Numbered from the stretch's first letter, positions 33,638 to 42,011 are shown. The stretch is 62,749 nt of DNA from Scybalocola_A sp900557175 (GCA_937890745.1 CALADH010000048.1:1-62749); one strand, 5' to 3'. Program-made: numbers and translations. Notes: a model not told the origin generated them from the letters alone.

Positions 33638-34219
33638 ATGATGGAACAGTTTTATACGGCATCAGTGCTGCTGAATGAGGACACCTTTAAGAGGGTTATG
33701 GAAGAAACGATGGACATTTCAACGAAGCAGAAAAAGCATATTAAATGGCGCAGACTGATTTATTTGATTGCAGCGGCATCCATGGGCTTTTTAGCTTATT
33801 TCGGATTTACAAGAATTTCCGAATCATGGGTTTATATCGTTGAAGGCATCGCGTCATCGGCGCTTGCGATTTTCTTTTTAATCCGCGCTCTGTTTTTTAA
33901 ACAGCTTGTGATGAGAAAAGGCATAAGCCGGAGTCTTGAGCTTCAGCAGCAGGCAGGCACTTTAGGAAAGACAGATGAGTACAGGTTTTACGAGGATTAT
34001 TTTCAGGCAAAGACGCAGCGCTATAAGCTTGGCAAGCGTATTGACTGGAAAAGTGTCACCAATGTATTTGAGCTTCGCTCATATTACTTTATTTATGCGA
34101 AAGTCGGCAATCAGCCGGTATCTTTTTTCTTTGAGAAGGCGACGATCGACGGTGACGGGGAAGCGTTTCACAAATATTTGGAATCAAGCATTCCGTGTAA
34201 AATCGCTCATGAAATTTAA
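33638..34219 (+). CDS. YcxB-like membrane protein
   Basis: 193 residues from ATG 33638. Two membrane segments (about residues 40-60 and 65-85) followed by a cytoplasmic domain with YRFYEDYFQAKTQRYKLGKRIDW, YFIYAKVGNQPVSFFFEKA and a short C-terminal helix, the pattern of YcxB-like domains. Function unknown. The start is uncertain: the good ribosome site AGGAGGAG (33604) lies 28 bases upstream and instead fits an ATG at 33619 in another frame. A TTG start at 33599 would also keep the frame. Next to plsC. Confidence 0.7.
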   Translation: MMEQFYTASVLLNEDTFKRVMEETMDISTKQKKHIKWRRLIYLIAAASMGFLAYFGFTRISESWVYIVEGIASSALAIFFLIRALFFKQLVMRKGISRSLELQQQAGTLGKTDEYRFYEDYFQAKTQRYKLGKRIDWKSVTNVFELRSYYFIYAKVGNQPVSFFFEKATIDGDGEAFHKYLESSIPCKIAHEI

Positions 34220-34241
34220 TTGAAGCAGGGAGATTTTGATT

Positions 34242-34955
34242 ATGCGAAGAATACTGTTAATGGTACTTAAAAATATTCTTTTTGTACCGTACGGCCTTTA
34301 TAAGCTTTATCATTATGCAAGGCATGCAGAAAAATATCCGGAGGCCGAGCGGTACGAGGTGCTGCGCTATATTGACAATAAGGCAATTAAGGGCGGCAAT
34401 ATACGGATTGATGTTTACGGCGAGGACAATATTCCTGAAAAGGACGGTTTTATGTTTTTCCCAAATCATCAGGGGCTGTTTGACGTGCTTGCAATGATTC
34501 AGGCGTGTCCGAGGCCGTTTTCGGTTGTGATGAAAAAAGAGCTGCAGAAGATTCCTTTCTTAAAACAGGTATTTGCCTGTATGAAAGCCTATGCGATTGA
34601 CAGAGAGGATATCCGCCAGTCAATGAAGGTTATTGGACAAGTAACTGAGGAAGTTAAAAGCGGCCGTAACTATCTTATTTTTGCAGAAGGGACAAGGAGC
34701 AGGGAAGGCAATAAGCTTTTGGAATTTAAGGGCGGCAGTTTTAAGTCGGCCATCAAGGCAAAGTGCCCGATTGTGCCGGTTGCGCTCATTGATTCCTATA
34801 AGGCCTTTGATACAAAGTCTGCGAAGAAGCTGACTGTCCAGGTCCATTTTCTTGAGCCGATGCCTTATGAGATGTATAAGGATATGAAGTCTCAGGAAAT
34901 CGCGGAGCTTGTCCGCCGCAGAATTGAAAAGGTTATCAGTGAATATGATAAGTAA
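34242..34955 (+). CDS. plsC: 1-acyl-sn-glycerol-3-phosphate acyltransferase
   Basis: 237 residues. Adds the second acyl chain to lysophosphatidic acid in phospholipid synthesis at the membrane. The catalytic motif H-x4-D appears as NHQGLFD, followed by KKELQKIPFLKQVF, the glycerol-phosphate-binding FAEGTRSREGN and CPIVPVAL. A hydrophobic N-terminal helix anchors it. ATG 34242 is preferred over TTG 34236 because GGGAG lies 9 bases upstream. It may also act on other glycerolipid acceptors. Confidence 0.92.
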   Translation: MRRILLMVLKNILFVPYGLYKLYHYARHAEKYPEAERYEVLRYIDNKAIKGGNIRIDVYGEDNIPEKDGFMFFPNHQGLFDVLAMIQACPRPFSVVMKKELQKIPFLKQVFACMKAYAIDREDIRQSMKVIGQVTEEVKSGRNYLIFAEGTRSREGNKLLEFKGGSFKSAIKAKCPIVPVALIDSYKAFDTKSAKKLTVQVHFLEPMPYEMYKDMKSQEIAELVRRRIEKVISEYDK

Positions 34956-34961
34956 TTATTT

Positions 34962-34990
34962 AAAGGACAGCGCAGCGGCTGTCCTTTTTT
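34962..34990. terminator. Bidirectional terminator between plsC and aroE
   Basis: AAAGGACAG and CTGTCCTTT form a 9-bp stem with T-runs outward on the plus strand (TTTTTT) and a shorter one on the minus strand. It serves the converging genes plsC (+) and aroE (-). Confidence 0.85.
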
Positions 34991-34996
34991 GCTGTT

Positions 34997-35863
34997 TCAG
35001 CTGAAAAATTTTGCTTTGATTTGCTCTGTCGGCATGTCATGACCTGTCCACAGTTTAAAAGCGGCTGCGCCCTGATAGAGCAGCATATACATACCGTTGA
35101 ACGTTTGACAGCCGCAGGCTTTTGCTTTCTTTAAAAGCAGCGTTTCCTTCGGATTGTAAATAATATCCGAAACGACAAGCTGAGGGCGGAGCATATGGGG
35201 ATCTTCGATCAGGCAGGCATTTGTACTGGGTGCCATGCCGACATTGGTGCAGTTTGTCAGAATATCACTCGTTTCGATGGAGGCGCCAAGGGCATCTTTA
35301 TCGGCGAGATCGTTCACAATGACACGGCAGTCTGTCTCGGCACAAAGCTTTTCACAAAGTCCTTCCATGCGCTCAAAAAATTTATCCTTAATATTAAAAA
35401 TACGGATTTCCTTAAGACCGTCAAGCGCTGCCTGTACAACAATGGCAGTTGCCGCACCGCCGGCGCCGAGAAGTGTCATTGTTTTGTTTTGAAGTTCAAT
35501 GCCGGCATCTGCAGCTGCGCGCATATAGCCGGTACCGTCGGTCGTATGTCCGATCAGGCGGCCGTTTTCATTGACGATTGTGTTTACAGCGCCGGTCAGG
35601 CGGGCGGCAGGACTTAAATCATCGGCAAGTTCTGCCATAAGATTTTTATCAGGCATCGTTAAATTAAAACCGCGCACGCCAAGAGCCTTAAGGCCGTCAA
35701 CGGCTGTTTTCAGATTGTCCGTGCCGACGTCAAAGGCGAGATAGGCATAGTCAAGGCCAAGCAGCCGGAAAGCCTCGTTATGCATGGCCGGTGATATACT
35801 GTGGGCAACCGGACTTCCTAAAAGGGCGCAAAGGCCGGTATGTCCTGTAATAAAATTAGTCAT
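34997..35863 (-). CDS. aroE: Shikimate dehydrogenase
   Basis: 288 residues. Reduces 3-dehydroshikimate to shikimate with NADPH in the aromatic amino acid pathway. Substrate domain: GSPVAHSISPAMHNEAF and GFNLTMPDK (the usual N-V-T-x-P-x-K with the catalytic lysine). Nucleotide domain: LLGAGGAATAIVVQA. Also AVNTIVNENGRLIGHTTDG and the C-terminal MLLYQGAAAFKLWTG. GGAGGAAT precedes the ATG. Divergent from aroD, with only about 150 bp between. Confidence 0.94.
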   Translation of the reverse strand: MTNFITGHTGLCALLGSPVAHSISPAMHNEAFRLLGLDYAYLAFDVGTDNLKTAVDGLKALGVRGFNLTMPDKNLMAELADDLSPAARLTGAVNTIVNENGRLIGHTTDGTGYMRAAADAGIELQNKTMTLLGAGGAATAIVVQAALDGLKEIRIFNIKDKFFERMEGLCEKLCAETDCRVIVNDLADKDALGASIETSDILTNCTNVGMAPSTNACLIEDPHMLRPQLVVSDIIYNPKETLLLKKAKACGCQTFNGMYMLLYQGAAAFKLWTGHDMPTEQIKAKFFS

Positions 35864-36015
35864 ACTTATTCCTCCAAAGCGTAGATGTCTATATTTTATG
35901 ACTATACTATACTAAAGTGACAGCGCTGTCAATAGAGTCAGAAAATCTCTTGTTTATCGCCGGACATCGGTATATAATAAGCTTGCAGGAAAAAAGTGCG
36001 ACAGAAAGGATTTTT

Positions 36016-36819
36016 ATGGCAGTTAAAGTAAGAGATATCGTCATCGGTGAGGGCATGCCTAAAATATGTGCGCCGATGATGGGAAAAACGAAGACAGAGA
36101 TTTATGAGGCGGCGAAGGCCGTCAAGGCAAAAGAGGGCGTCAGCATTGCTGAATGGAGGGCAGATGCCTTTGATGATGTTTTTGACAAAACAGCAGTGTG
36201 TGCTGTTCTTAGAAAGCTGCGCTCTGTTTTTGAAAATATGCCGCTGCTTGTGACTTTCAGGACAAAGGCTGAGGGAGGCTGCCGCGAGGCGGAGATACAG
36301 TCTTATTTTCAGTTTTTGGAAACAGTCATTGACAGCAGGATGGCAGATATGATTGATATTGAACTTGAGGCGGGCGATATAGCGCCGGTCATTGCGGCGG
36401 CAAAGGCGGCCCGCATTGTGACAGTGCTTTCAAATCACGATTTTTTAAAAACACCAGAGGAAGCTGTGATAACCGGACGGCTGAAGGCTATGGCAGCACT
36501 TGGCGCGGATATTGCAAAAGTTGCAGTGATGCCGAAAGACGGCGATGATGTGCTTCGACTGCTTCACGCAACGATGTGTGCGTTTGCACAGCTTGACTGT
36601 CCGGTTGTCACGATGGCTATGGGACGCGTCGGTCTTATAAGCCGGCTTTGCGGTCAGCAGTTCGGTTCATCAATCACTTTTGGCACAGCGGGACAGCTTT
36701 CGGCGCCGGGGCAGATTGACGCAAAGAAATTATATGACATATTGTCGCTTTTTGATGAAAAGAGGTGTATGTGTGATGGAAAAAACAGAATGGATGAAAA
36801 ATTATTTAAAAACACATAA
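36016..36819 (+). CDS. aroD: Type I 3-dehydroquinate dehydratase
   Basis: 267 residues from ATG 36016 (GAAAGGA 5 bases upstream); the longer frame to 35917 is not supported. Schiff-base-forming dehydratase of the shikimate pathway, a class I TIM barrel. IAEWRADAF holds the conserved substrate-binding Arg and Glu, VLSNHDFLKTP the catalytic His, ADIAKVAVMPKD the Schiff-base Lys, and MGRVGLISRLCGQQFGSSITFGT the closing loop (quoted here in two parts as a motif near residue 205-228). Overlaps aroK by 44 bases. Confidence 0.94.
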   Translation: MAVKVRDIVIGEGMPKICAPMMGKTKTEIYEAAKAVKAKEGVSIAEWRADAFDDVFDKTAVCAVLRKLRSVFENMPLLVTFRTKAEGGCREAEIQSYFQFLETVIDSRMADMIDIELEAGDIAPVIAAAKAARIVTVLSNHDFLKTPEEAVITGRLKAMAALGADIAKVAVMPKDGDDVLRLLHATMCAFAQLDCPVVTMAMGRVGLISRLCGQQFGSSITFGTAGQLSAPGQIDAKKLYDILSLFDEKRCMCDGKNRMDEKLFKNT

Positions 36820-37336
36820 TGTGGCGCTGACTGGTTTTATGGGAGCGGGAAAAAGTACGGCAGCAAAAATGATGAGCCGTATGTTTGACATGAAACCGGT
36901 GGAAATGGATGCGCTCATTGCAGAGCGCGAAGGAATGACGATTAATGAAATTTTTGCAAAATTCGGGGAAGCCTATTTCAGGGCAAAAGAAACGGCACTT
37001 TTAAAAGAATTGTCATGCGAGAACGGACGGATTATCTCGTGCGGCGGCGGTACAGTGCTCCGCGATGAAAATGTAGCCCTTTTGAAAAAAAACAGCCGTA
37101 TTGTACTTTTGACGGCGACGGCAGAAACAATTTTGGAGCGCGTGAAGGACAGTGACGACCGTCCGATTTTAAACGGTCATAAAGATGTTGATTTTATTGG
37201 CGCTCTGATGGAAAAACGGCGCAGAGCCTATGAGCAGGCGGCAGACATTATTGTGGCGACAGACAAAAGAAGCATTGAGGACATATGTCTGGAAATCGCG
37301 GAATCACTGATGCGGCTGGAGGAATGTGATGTTTAG
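36776..37336 (+). CDS. aroK: Shikimate kinase
   Basis: 186 residues from ATG 36776. Phosphorylates shikimate. P-loop TGFMGAGKSTAAKMM near residue 20, substrate residues in EMDALIAEREGMTINEIF and FRAKETALLKEL, then ISCGGGTVLR, and the lid Arg in DDRPIL. The first 44 bases lie inside aroD, so the two are coupled. An internal ATG at 36794 would remove only six residues. The following yqeG also overlaps, making aroD-aroK-yqeG a tight unit. Confidence 0.94.
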   Translation: MEKTEWMKNYLKTHNVALTGFMGAGKSTAAKMMSRMFDMKPVEMDALIAEREGMTINEIFAKFGEAYFRAKETALLKELSCENGRIISCGGGTVLRDENVALLKKNSRIVLLTATAETILERVKDSDDRPILNGHKDVDFIGALMEKRRRAYEQAADIIVATDKRSIEDICLEIAESLMRLEECDV

Positions 37337-37829
37337 TAGATTTTTTCCGGATGCGACAGCAAAATCGACCTATGACATAGATTTTGAAGCGCTTTATGCG
37401 CAGGGAATCAGGGGGCTTTTATTTGATATTGATAATACGCTTGTGCCCCACGGCGCGCCGGCAGATGCACAGGCGGAAGCACTTTTTGCGCGGCTTAAGG
37501 CGATTGGTTTTAACTGCTGTCTGATTTCAAACAACAAAGAAGCAAGAGTTTTGATGTTTAATAAAAATATTAATGTCAATTACATTTACAATGCCCATAA
37601 GCCGTCACGGACAGGTTATGAGCAGGCGATGAAGCTGATGGGCACAAATAAGACGAATACCGTCTTTATCGGGGATCAGCTTTTTACAGACGTATATGGG
37701 GCAAAACGGACAGGTATCCGTAATATTTTAGTGTCGCCAATACACCCAAAAGAGGAGATACAGATTGTTTTTAAGAGAAAACTGGAAAAAATCGTGCTTT
37801 ATTTCTACAAGAAGCAAAAAAACAGTTGA
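37329..37829 (+). CDS. YqeG family HAD-IIIA phosphatase
   Basis: 166 residues. HAD motif I is LLFDIDNTLVPHG, motif II ISNNKEARV, motif IV VFIGDQLFTDVYGAKRTG. Length and motif spacing match YqeG. Family members are phosphatases of unproven substrate; related proteins act on phosphatidylglycerol phosphate in some organisms. GGAGG at 37318 serves the ATG at 37329, which overlaps the aroK stop. Confidence 0.88.
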   Translation: MFSRFFPDATAKSTYDIDFEALYAQGIRGLLFDIDNTLVPHGAPADAQAEALFARLKAIGFNCCLISNNKEARVLMFNKNINVNYIYNAHKPSRTGYEQAMKLMGTNKTNTVFIGDQLFTDVYGAKRTGIRNILVSPIHPKEEIQIVFKRKLEKIVLYFYKKQKNS

Positions 37830-37887
37830 AAAAAGTCTGTTTATTATTTATACTAGAAGAAGTTAATAATTAAGGAGGTTCCATTTT

Positions 37888-38445
37888 ATGGTATCAGCAG
37901 GAGATTTTAGAAATGGCTTAACAATCGAATACGAAGGAAATGTTTATCAGGTTGTTGAATTTCAGCATGTAAAACCGGGTAAAGGTGCTGCTTTCGTTCG
38001 TACAAAATTGAGAAATATTAAAAACGGCGGCGTTGTAGAGAAAACTTTCAGACCTACAGAGAAGTGTCCTCAGGCACATATCGACAGAGCAGATATGCAG
38101 TATTTATACAGCGACGGTGAGTTATATCACTTTATGGACGTTGAGACATACGACCAGATCGCGTTAAACGAAGAAGCTATCGGCGATGCATTAAAGTTTG
38201 TTAAAGAAAATGAGATGGTGAAGATGCTTTCACACAATGGTGAAGTATTCTCAGTAGAGCCACCGTTATTTGTTGAGCTTGTGATCACAGATACAGAGCC
38301 GGGCTTTAAGGGTGATACTGCAACAGGCGCAACAAAGCCTGCAACTGTAGAGACAGGCGCTCAGGTCAACGTTCCTCTGTTCGTTGAGTCCGGTGATACA
38401 ATCAAGATTGATACAAGAACAGGTGAATATTTATCTCGTGTATAA
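37888..38445 (+). CDS. efp: Elongation factor P
   Basis: 185 residues, three beta-barrel domains. Relieves ribosome stalling at polyproline. The tip of domain I is VKPGKGAAFVRTKLRNI, with the lysine of the PGKG loop that is modified in many bacteria. Also FRPTEKCPQAHID and the C-terminal GDTIKIDTRTGEYLSRV. AAGGAGG precedes the ATG. In Bacillus efp stands just before spoIIIAA; here five other genes intervene. Confidence 0.96.
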   Translation: MVSAGDFRNGLTIEYEGNVYQVVEFQHVKPGKGAAFVRTKLRNIKNGGVVEKTFRPTEKCPQAHIDRADMQYLYSDGELYHFMDVETYDQIALNEEAIGDALKFVKENEMVKMLSHNGEVFSVEPPLFVELVITDTEPGFKGDTATGATKPATVETGAQVNVPLFVESGDTIKIDTRTGEYLSRV

Positions 38446-38494
38446 TGTGTGCATGTCTTTAAATGTCCCGGTATGGGAAAGAAGGATGCCATTT

Positions 38495-38518
38495 AAGCCC
38501 CGAAACTTCGGGGCTTTT
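38495..38518 (+). terminator. efp terminator
   Basis: AAGCCCCG (38495-38502) pairs perfectly with CGGGGCTT (38509-38516), followed by TT. Confidence 0.85.
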
Positions 38519-38545
38519 AAAATATATTAAAAGGGAGAAGATGAG

Positions 38546-39583
38546 ATGGTACTTTTTAATTGCGACTATCATGAGGGCGCCCATCCGGCGATCATGGAGC
38601 GGATGATGGCAACAAATATGGAACAGACAGTCGGTTACGGGGAGGATCCGCACTGCGCCAATGCAAGGGCATTGATCAAAAAGGCTGTTGGCGATGACAA
38701 TGCAGATGTTCATTTTCTTGTAGGCGGCACACAGACAAATACAACAATTATTGCGGCTGCACTCCGTCCGTATCAGGGTGTTGTGACGGCAGTCAGCGGA
38801 CACATTAACTGTCACGAAACAGGCGCTATTGAATCGACGGGGCATAAGGTTATCGGCCTGCCGTCAGAAAACGGAAAATTGTCTGCAGCCCAGATCCATG
38901 ATTATTATTTATGGCATAAGACAAATGAGAGCTACGAGCATATTGTAATGCCGAAGATGGTTTATATTTCAAATCCGACAGAATACGGCACATTGTATAC
39001 AAAGGCTGAACTTGAGGCAATCAGTAAAGTCTGCCATGAGGACGGGCTGTACTTATTCCTTGACGGCGCCCGTTTAGGTTACGGTCTTATGTCTGAGGAA
39101 AACGATTTAACACTTCCAGATATCCACAGGCTGTGCGATGTTTTCTATATCGGCGGTACAAAGTGCGGTGCACTGTTTGGTGAGGCTGTCGTTATAAGAA
39201 ATGATGCCCTTAAAAAGGATTTCAGATTTATGTTAAAGCAGCGTGGCGGTATGCTTGCCAAAGGCCGTCTTTTAGGTATTCAGTTTGAGATGCTTTTTGA
39301 AAATAATTTATATTTTGATATATGTAAGCATGCCATTACTCAGGCGATGCGCATAAAGAAGGTTTTTGAAGACAAGCATATTCCGTTTGTGATTGAGAGC
39401 CCGACAAATCAGCAGTTTCCGATTTTAGAAGATAGCCTCATAAAGAAAATCGGCGAAAAGTACGGCTATGAGGAAGATCAGAGAATTGACGAGACACACA
39501 GCTCTATCCGTTTTTGCACAAGCTGGGCGACAAAGACAGAGCATGTGGATGCACTTATTGCCGACCTTGAGGCATGGCTGTAA
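38546..39583 (+). CDS. Low-specificity L-threonine aldolase / beta-eliminating lyase
   Basis: 345 residues. PLP enzyme of the aspartate aminotransferase fold that splits threonine (or allo-threonine) to glycine and acetaldehyde. The cofactor lysine is in VFYIGGTKCGALFGEA, preceded by FLDGARLGYGL with the conserved Asp and Arg; GGTQTNTTIIAAAL binds the phosphate, and HINCHETGAIE holds the stacking His. Closely related enzymes such as tyrosine-phenol lyase-like members cannot be ruled out. Single gene between two terminators. Confidence 0.88.
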   Translation: MVLFNCDYHEGAHPAIMERMMATNMEQTVGYGEDPHCANARALIKKAVGDDNADVHFLVGGTQTNTTIIAAALRPYQGVVTAVSGHINCHETGAIESTGHKVIGLPSENGKLSAAQIHDYYLWHKTNESYEHIVMPKMVYISNPTEYGTLYTKAELEAISKVCHEDGLYLFLDGARLGYGLMSEENDLTLPDIHRLCDVFYIGGTKCGALFGEAVVIRNDALKKDFRFMLKQRGGMLAKGRLLGIQFEMLFENNLYFDICKHAITQAMRIKKVFEDKHIPFVIESPTNQQFPILEDSLIKKIGEKYGYEEDQRIDETHSSIRFCTSWATKTEHVDALIADLEAWL

Positions 39584-39606
39584 AAATAAAATAAAGTATG
39601 GATTAG

Positions 39607-39640
39607 ACAGGCGCGGTGCTTTTGCACTGCGCCTGTTTCA
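39607..39640 (+). terminator. Aldolase gene terminator
   Basis: ACAGGCGC-G-GTGC (39607-39619) pairs with GCAC-T-GCGCCTGT (39624-39636) with one mismatch and a 4-nt loop, then TTTC. Confidence 0.65.
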
Positions 39641-39687
39641 GGTTATAGGAAAAAAGTTTATGATTTAAAAATTTTTATATAAAGCGC

Positions 39688-39730
39688 TTGACATATTATA
39701 ATCAATCGTATACTATATGATATATAGTAT
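39688..39730 (+). promoter_or_regulatory. PadR-module promoter and operator
   Basis: TTGACA at 39688-39693 with TATACT (39709) or TACTAT (39711) as -10. A perfect 9-bp inverted repeat, ATACTATAT (39710-39718) and ATATAGTAT (39722-39730), covers the -10 and start site. PadR regulators bind such AT-rich dyads in their own promoters, so self-repression is likely. Confidence 0.65.
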
Positions 39731-39781
39731 TAAAGAGAAAATAATATTGTATTTATAAATGAAAGGGGAAAAGGTGAGGAT

Positions 39782-40102
39782 ATGGTTTTCAATACAGGTG
39801 CGGCGCTTTTGGATGCTATCGTCCTGGCGGTTGTGTCAAAAGAGGATCAGGGCACATATGGCTATAAGATTACACAGGACGTGCGAAAGGCCATAGAGGT
39901 TTCCGAATCGACGCTTTACCCGGTGCTGAGGCGTCTGCAAAAAGACGATTGCCTGAGCACGTATGATGTCCAGTTTGACGGCAGAAACCGGAGATATTAC
40001 AAGGTGACGGAAAAAGGACGGGTGCAGCTTAATTTATATAAGTCCGAATGGATTACATATGCATCCAAGATTACACAGATTTTCGATGGAGGGCGTAAAT
40101 GA
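39782..40102 (+). CDS. PadR family transcriptional regulator
   Basis: 106 residues, the short PadR type. Winged helix at the N-terminus: LLDAIVLAVVSKEDQGTYGYKI, given in parts as ILAVV-type helix 1, YGYKITQDV, and the wing region STLYPVLRRLQKD followed by RRYYKVTEKGR. Only a short C-terminal dimer helix follows. AAAGGTGAGG precedes the ATG. The stop overlaps the DUF1700 gene start, and a perfect dyad lies in its promoter. This PadR-DUF1700-DUF4097 arrangement is common in Firmicutes, and the regulator usually represses it in response to envelope or drug stress. Confidence 0.9.
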   Translation: MVFNTGAALLDAIVLAVVSKEDQGTYGYKITQDVRKAIEVSESTLYPVLRRLQKDDCLSTYDVQFDGRNRRYYKVTEKGRVQLNLYKSEWITYASKITQIFDGGRK

Positions 40103-40833
40103 TGAACCGAAGTGAATTTATGTTTCGCCTCGCGCAGCTTTTGTCAGATTTATCGCAGGCAGAGCGTTCAGAGGCACTTCAATATTATCAGGATTATTTT
40201 GACGAGGCAGGGCCTGAAAATGAGCAGCAGATTATTATGGAGCTTGGTTCGCCGGAAGCTGTAGCGGCTTCGATTAAGGCAGGACTTTCTTCTGAGGACA
40301 GCGAGAAGGGGGAGTTTTCAGAGCGGGGCTTTACAGGCTATGGTGAGCCGTACTTTGATGCGCCGGGGCAGTTTAGAAGCCGTCGGGCAAAGTTCGAGCA
40401 GATGAAGCACGAAGCCGGAAGAAAGTTTAATGAATTTTCGGGAGAACGCCGGCGCTTTTCGGGCGGACAGATTGTGCTGATTGTCATTCTTATTATTTTT
40501 GCATCACCGATTCTTCTGGCCGTTGCCGGTACAGTCATCGGACTTGTGTTTGCGGTATTTGGCTGTATTGTCGGCATTGTTTTTTCTCTGCTCGGTACGA
40601 CAGCGGCATTTTTGATTGGCGGGCTGGCTCAGTTTGTTTATGGTGCCTCCCAATGCTTTTCATCGCCGGCGGACGGCATTATGACGTGCGGTGTCAGTCT
40701 TCTGCTGATGGCGGCAGGCGCATTGCTTGTAATCGCCGATATATGGGTGATGACAAAAGCCTGCCCGGCAATATGGCGCTGGACAGTGCGCCTATGGCAT
40801 AGAATTTTTGGCAGAAGGAGGGAACGGGTATGA
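40099..40833 (+). CDS. DUF1700 (HAAS) membrane protein
   Basis: 244 residues. The first 65 residues are the HAAS signalling domain (FMFRLAQLLSDL, ALQYYQDYFDEAG, ELGSPEAVAASIKAG). A basic linker of about 60 residues is followed by three or four membrane segments (about residues 130-225). Such proteins are thought to be partners of PadR-controlled transport or envelope genes; the mechanism is unknown. Overlaps padR by four bases and the next gene by four. Confidence 0.85.
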   Translation: MMNRSEFMFRLAQLLSDLSQAERSEALQYYQDYFDEAGPENEQQIIMELGSPEAVAASIKAGLSSEDSEKGEFSERGFTGYGEPYFDAPGQFRSRRAKFEQMKHEAGRKFNEFSGERRRFSGGQIVLIVILIIFASPILLAVAGTVIGLVFAVFGCIVGIVFSLLGTTAAFLIGGLAQFVYGASQCFSSPADGIMTCGVSLLLMAAGALLVIADIWVMTKACPAIWRWTVRLWHRIFGRRRERV

Positions 40834-41672
40834 AAAAATTAAAGAAGCTTTGTCTGCTTGTAGCATCTGTTTTTGGAAGCTTTGGTATTGTTTTATGCAT
40901 TGTCGGCCTGGTTCTCGGCGGCAGCAGTGCGTCAGCCATTACAAACGGCTTTCTCGGAAATCCGTTTATTCATATATGGGGCGGCGGTACCGAAAGAGTT
41001 TATGAGGAGGCTGATGCAGTGGTGACTTATGAACAGGCATATGTAGGCGAAGATGACGATATGATGCCATATAAGTTTACGTCAGCGTCTGTAAAAGCGC
41101 TTGATATAGAGCTGGACTTTGGTTCGCTGAACGTCTATTTGTCAGAGGATGACAGCATTTATGTACACTTGAACGGTGGTGACGGTCATTGTGAATTGAG
41201 AAATGGAACACTTGAGTTAAATAAACTGACGGCGGATGAGGTTACCGTTTATGTCCCTGAAAATCATATTTTTGATTCGATTGATATCGAGAGTGAAGTT
41301 GGTACTATTTATGCGGATACAGCGCTTAAATCAAGCGGTCATGCTGAGATAAGTACAGATGCCGGTGAAATTTCAATTATGGATATTGAAGCACAAAGTC
41401 TTGGCGTTTCTGCGGAGACCGGGATGATTATGATTGAACACAGCTTTATTCACGGCAATACGGAACTTGAAGCGAATGCAGGCAGTATTGAATACTGGGC
41501 TGATGGCGAATCAAGCCATTATAACTATATCATATCCACAGAAACAGGCTCGGTATTTGTGGATGATGAAAATTTAAGCGGATTTTCACAGAAGCGGACG
41601 ATTGATAACGGTGCTTCGAGGCAGATTACGGCAGAAGCAGATGCCGGAAATATTAACATTTATTTTAGTTGA
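40830..41672 (+). CDS. DUF4097-type beta-helix envelope protein
   Basis: 280 residues. One N-terminal membrane segment (residues 7-32), then about 240 residues of short beta-strand repeats: IELDFGSLNVYLSEDDSI, DIESEVGTIYADTAL, ISTDAGEISIMDIE, VSAETGMIMIEHS, STETGSVFVDDEN, ADAGNINIYFS. The repeat is that of DUF4097, found in adhesin-like or LiaF-type envelope stress proteins. Predicted outside the membrane or on its surface. It lies between DUF1700 and PspC in the same transcript. Confidence 0.8.
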   Translation: MKKLKKLCLLVASVFGSFGIVLCIVGLVLGGSSASAITNGFLGNPFIHIWGGGTERVYEEADAVVTYEQAYVGEDDDMMPYKFTSASVKALDIELDFGSLNVYLSEDDSIYVHLNGGDGHCELRNGTLELNKLTADEVTVYVPENHIFDSIDIESEVGTIYADTALKSSGHAEISTDAGEISIMDIEAQSLGVSAETGMIMIEHSFIHGNTELEANAGSIEYWADGESSHYNYIISTETGSVFVDDENLSGFSQKRTIDNGASRQITAEADAGNINIYFS

Positions 41673-41687
41673 AAGGAAAGATAGACG

Positions 41688-41870
41688 ATGAGAAAACTCA
41701 GAAAATCAGCATATGACCGGAAGATATGCGGCGTTTGCGGCGGTATCGGGGAATTTTTCGGTATTGATTCAACAGTGATACGTGTGGCATTCGCATTGTT
41801 TGCCATTCTTGGCGGTTCGGGTATATTGGCTTATATTATATGCGCGCTTATTATTCCGCCGGAATATTAA
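41688..41870 (+). CDS. PspC domain protein
   Basis: 60 residues, almost exactly one PspC domain: KLRKSAYDRKICGVCGGIGE, FFGIDSTVIRVAFALF, one membrane segment with GGSGILAYIICALIIPPEY at the end. PspC-type proteins take part in the phage-shock/envelope-stress response. GAAAGGAAAG before the ATG. Last gene of the PadR module, followed by a terminator. Confidence 0.88.
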   Translation: MRKLRKSAYDRKICGVCGGIGEFFGIDSTVIRVAFALFAILGGSGILAYIICALIIPPEY

Positions 41871-41882
41871 AAAAGAAAGAAG

Positions 41883-41917
41883 CGGTCTTTGGCGGTTTGT
41901 CAAAGATCGTTTTTTTT
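41883..41917 (+). terminator. Terminator of the PadR module
   Basis: CGGTCTTTG (41883-41891) pairs with CAAAGATCG (41901-41909), one G-U, followed by eight T. Confidence 0.9.
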
Positions 41918-41947
41918 ATGACATAGGAAATTGCTGTCTATGTCATA
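41917..41947. repeat. Perfect 10-bp inverted repeat before spoIIIAA
   Basis: TATGACATAG (41917-41926) and CTATGTCATA (41938-41947), 11 bases apart, then six A. It directly abuts the preceding terminator and lies 65 bp before spoIIIAA. It may be an operator or an RNA hairpin. Confidence 0.6.
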
Positions 41948-42011
41948 AAAAAGCTCCTGTTTGTTCTACTCCGTCGTGCTCAGGCATATGGTATATAAGG
42001 CAGGTGAGGGG

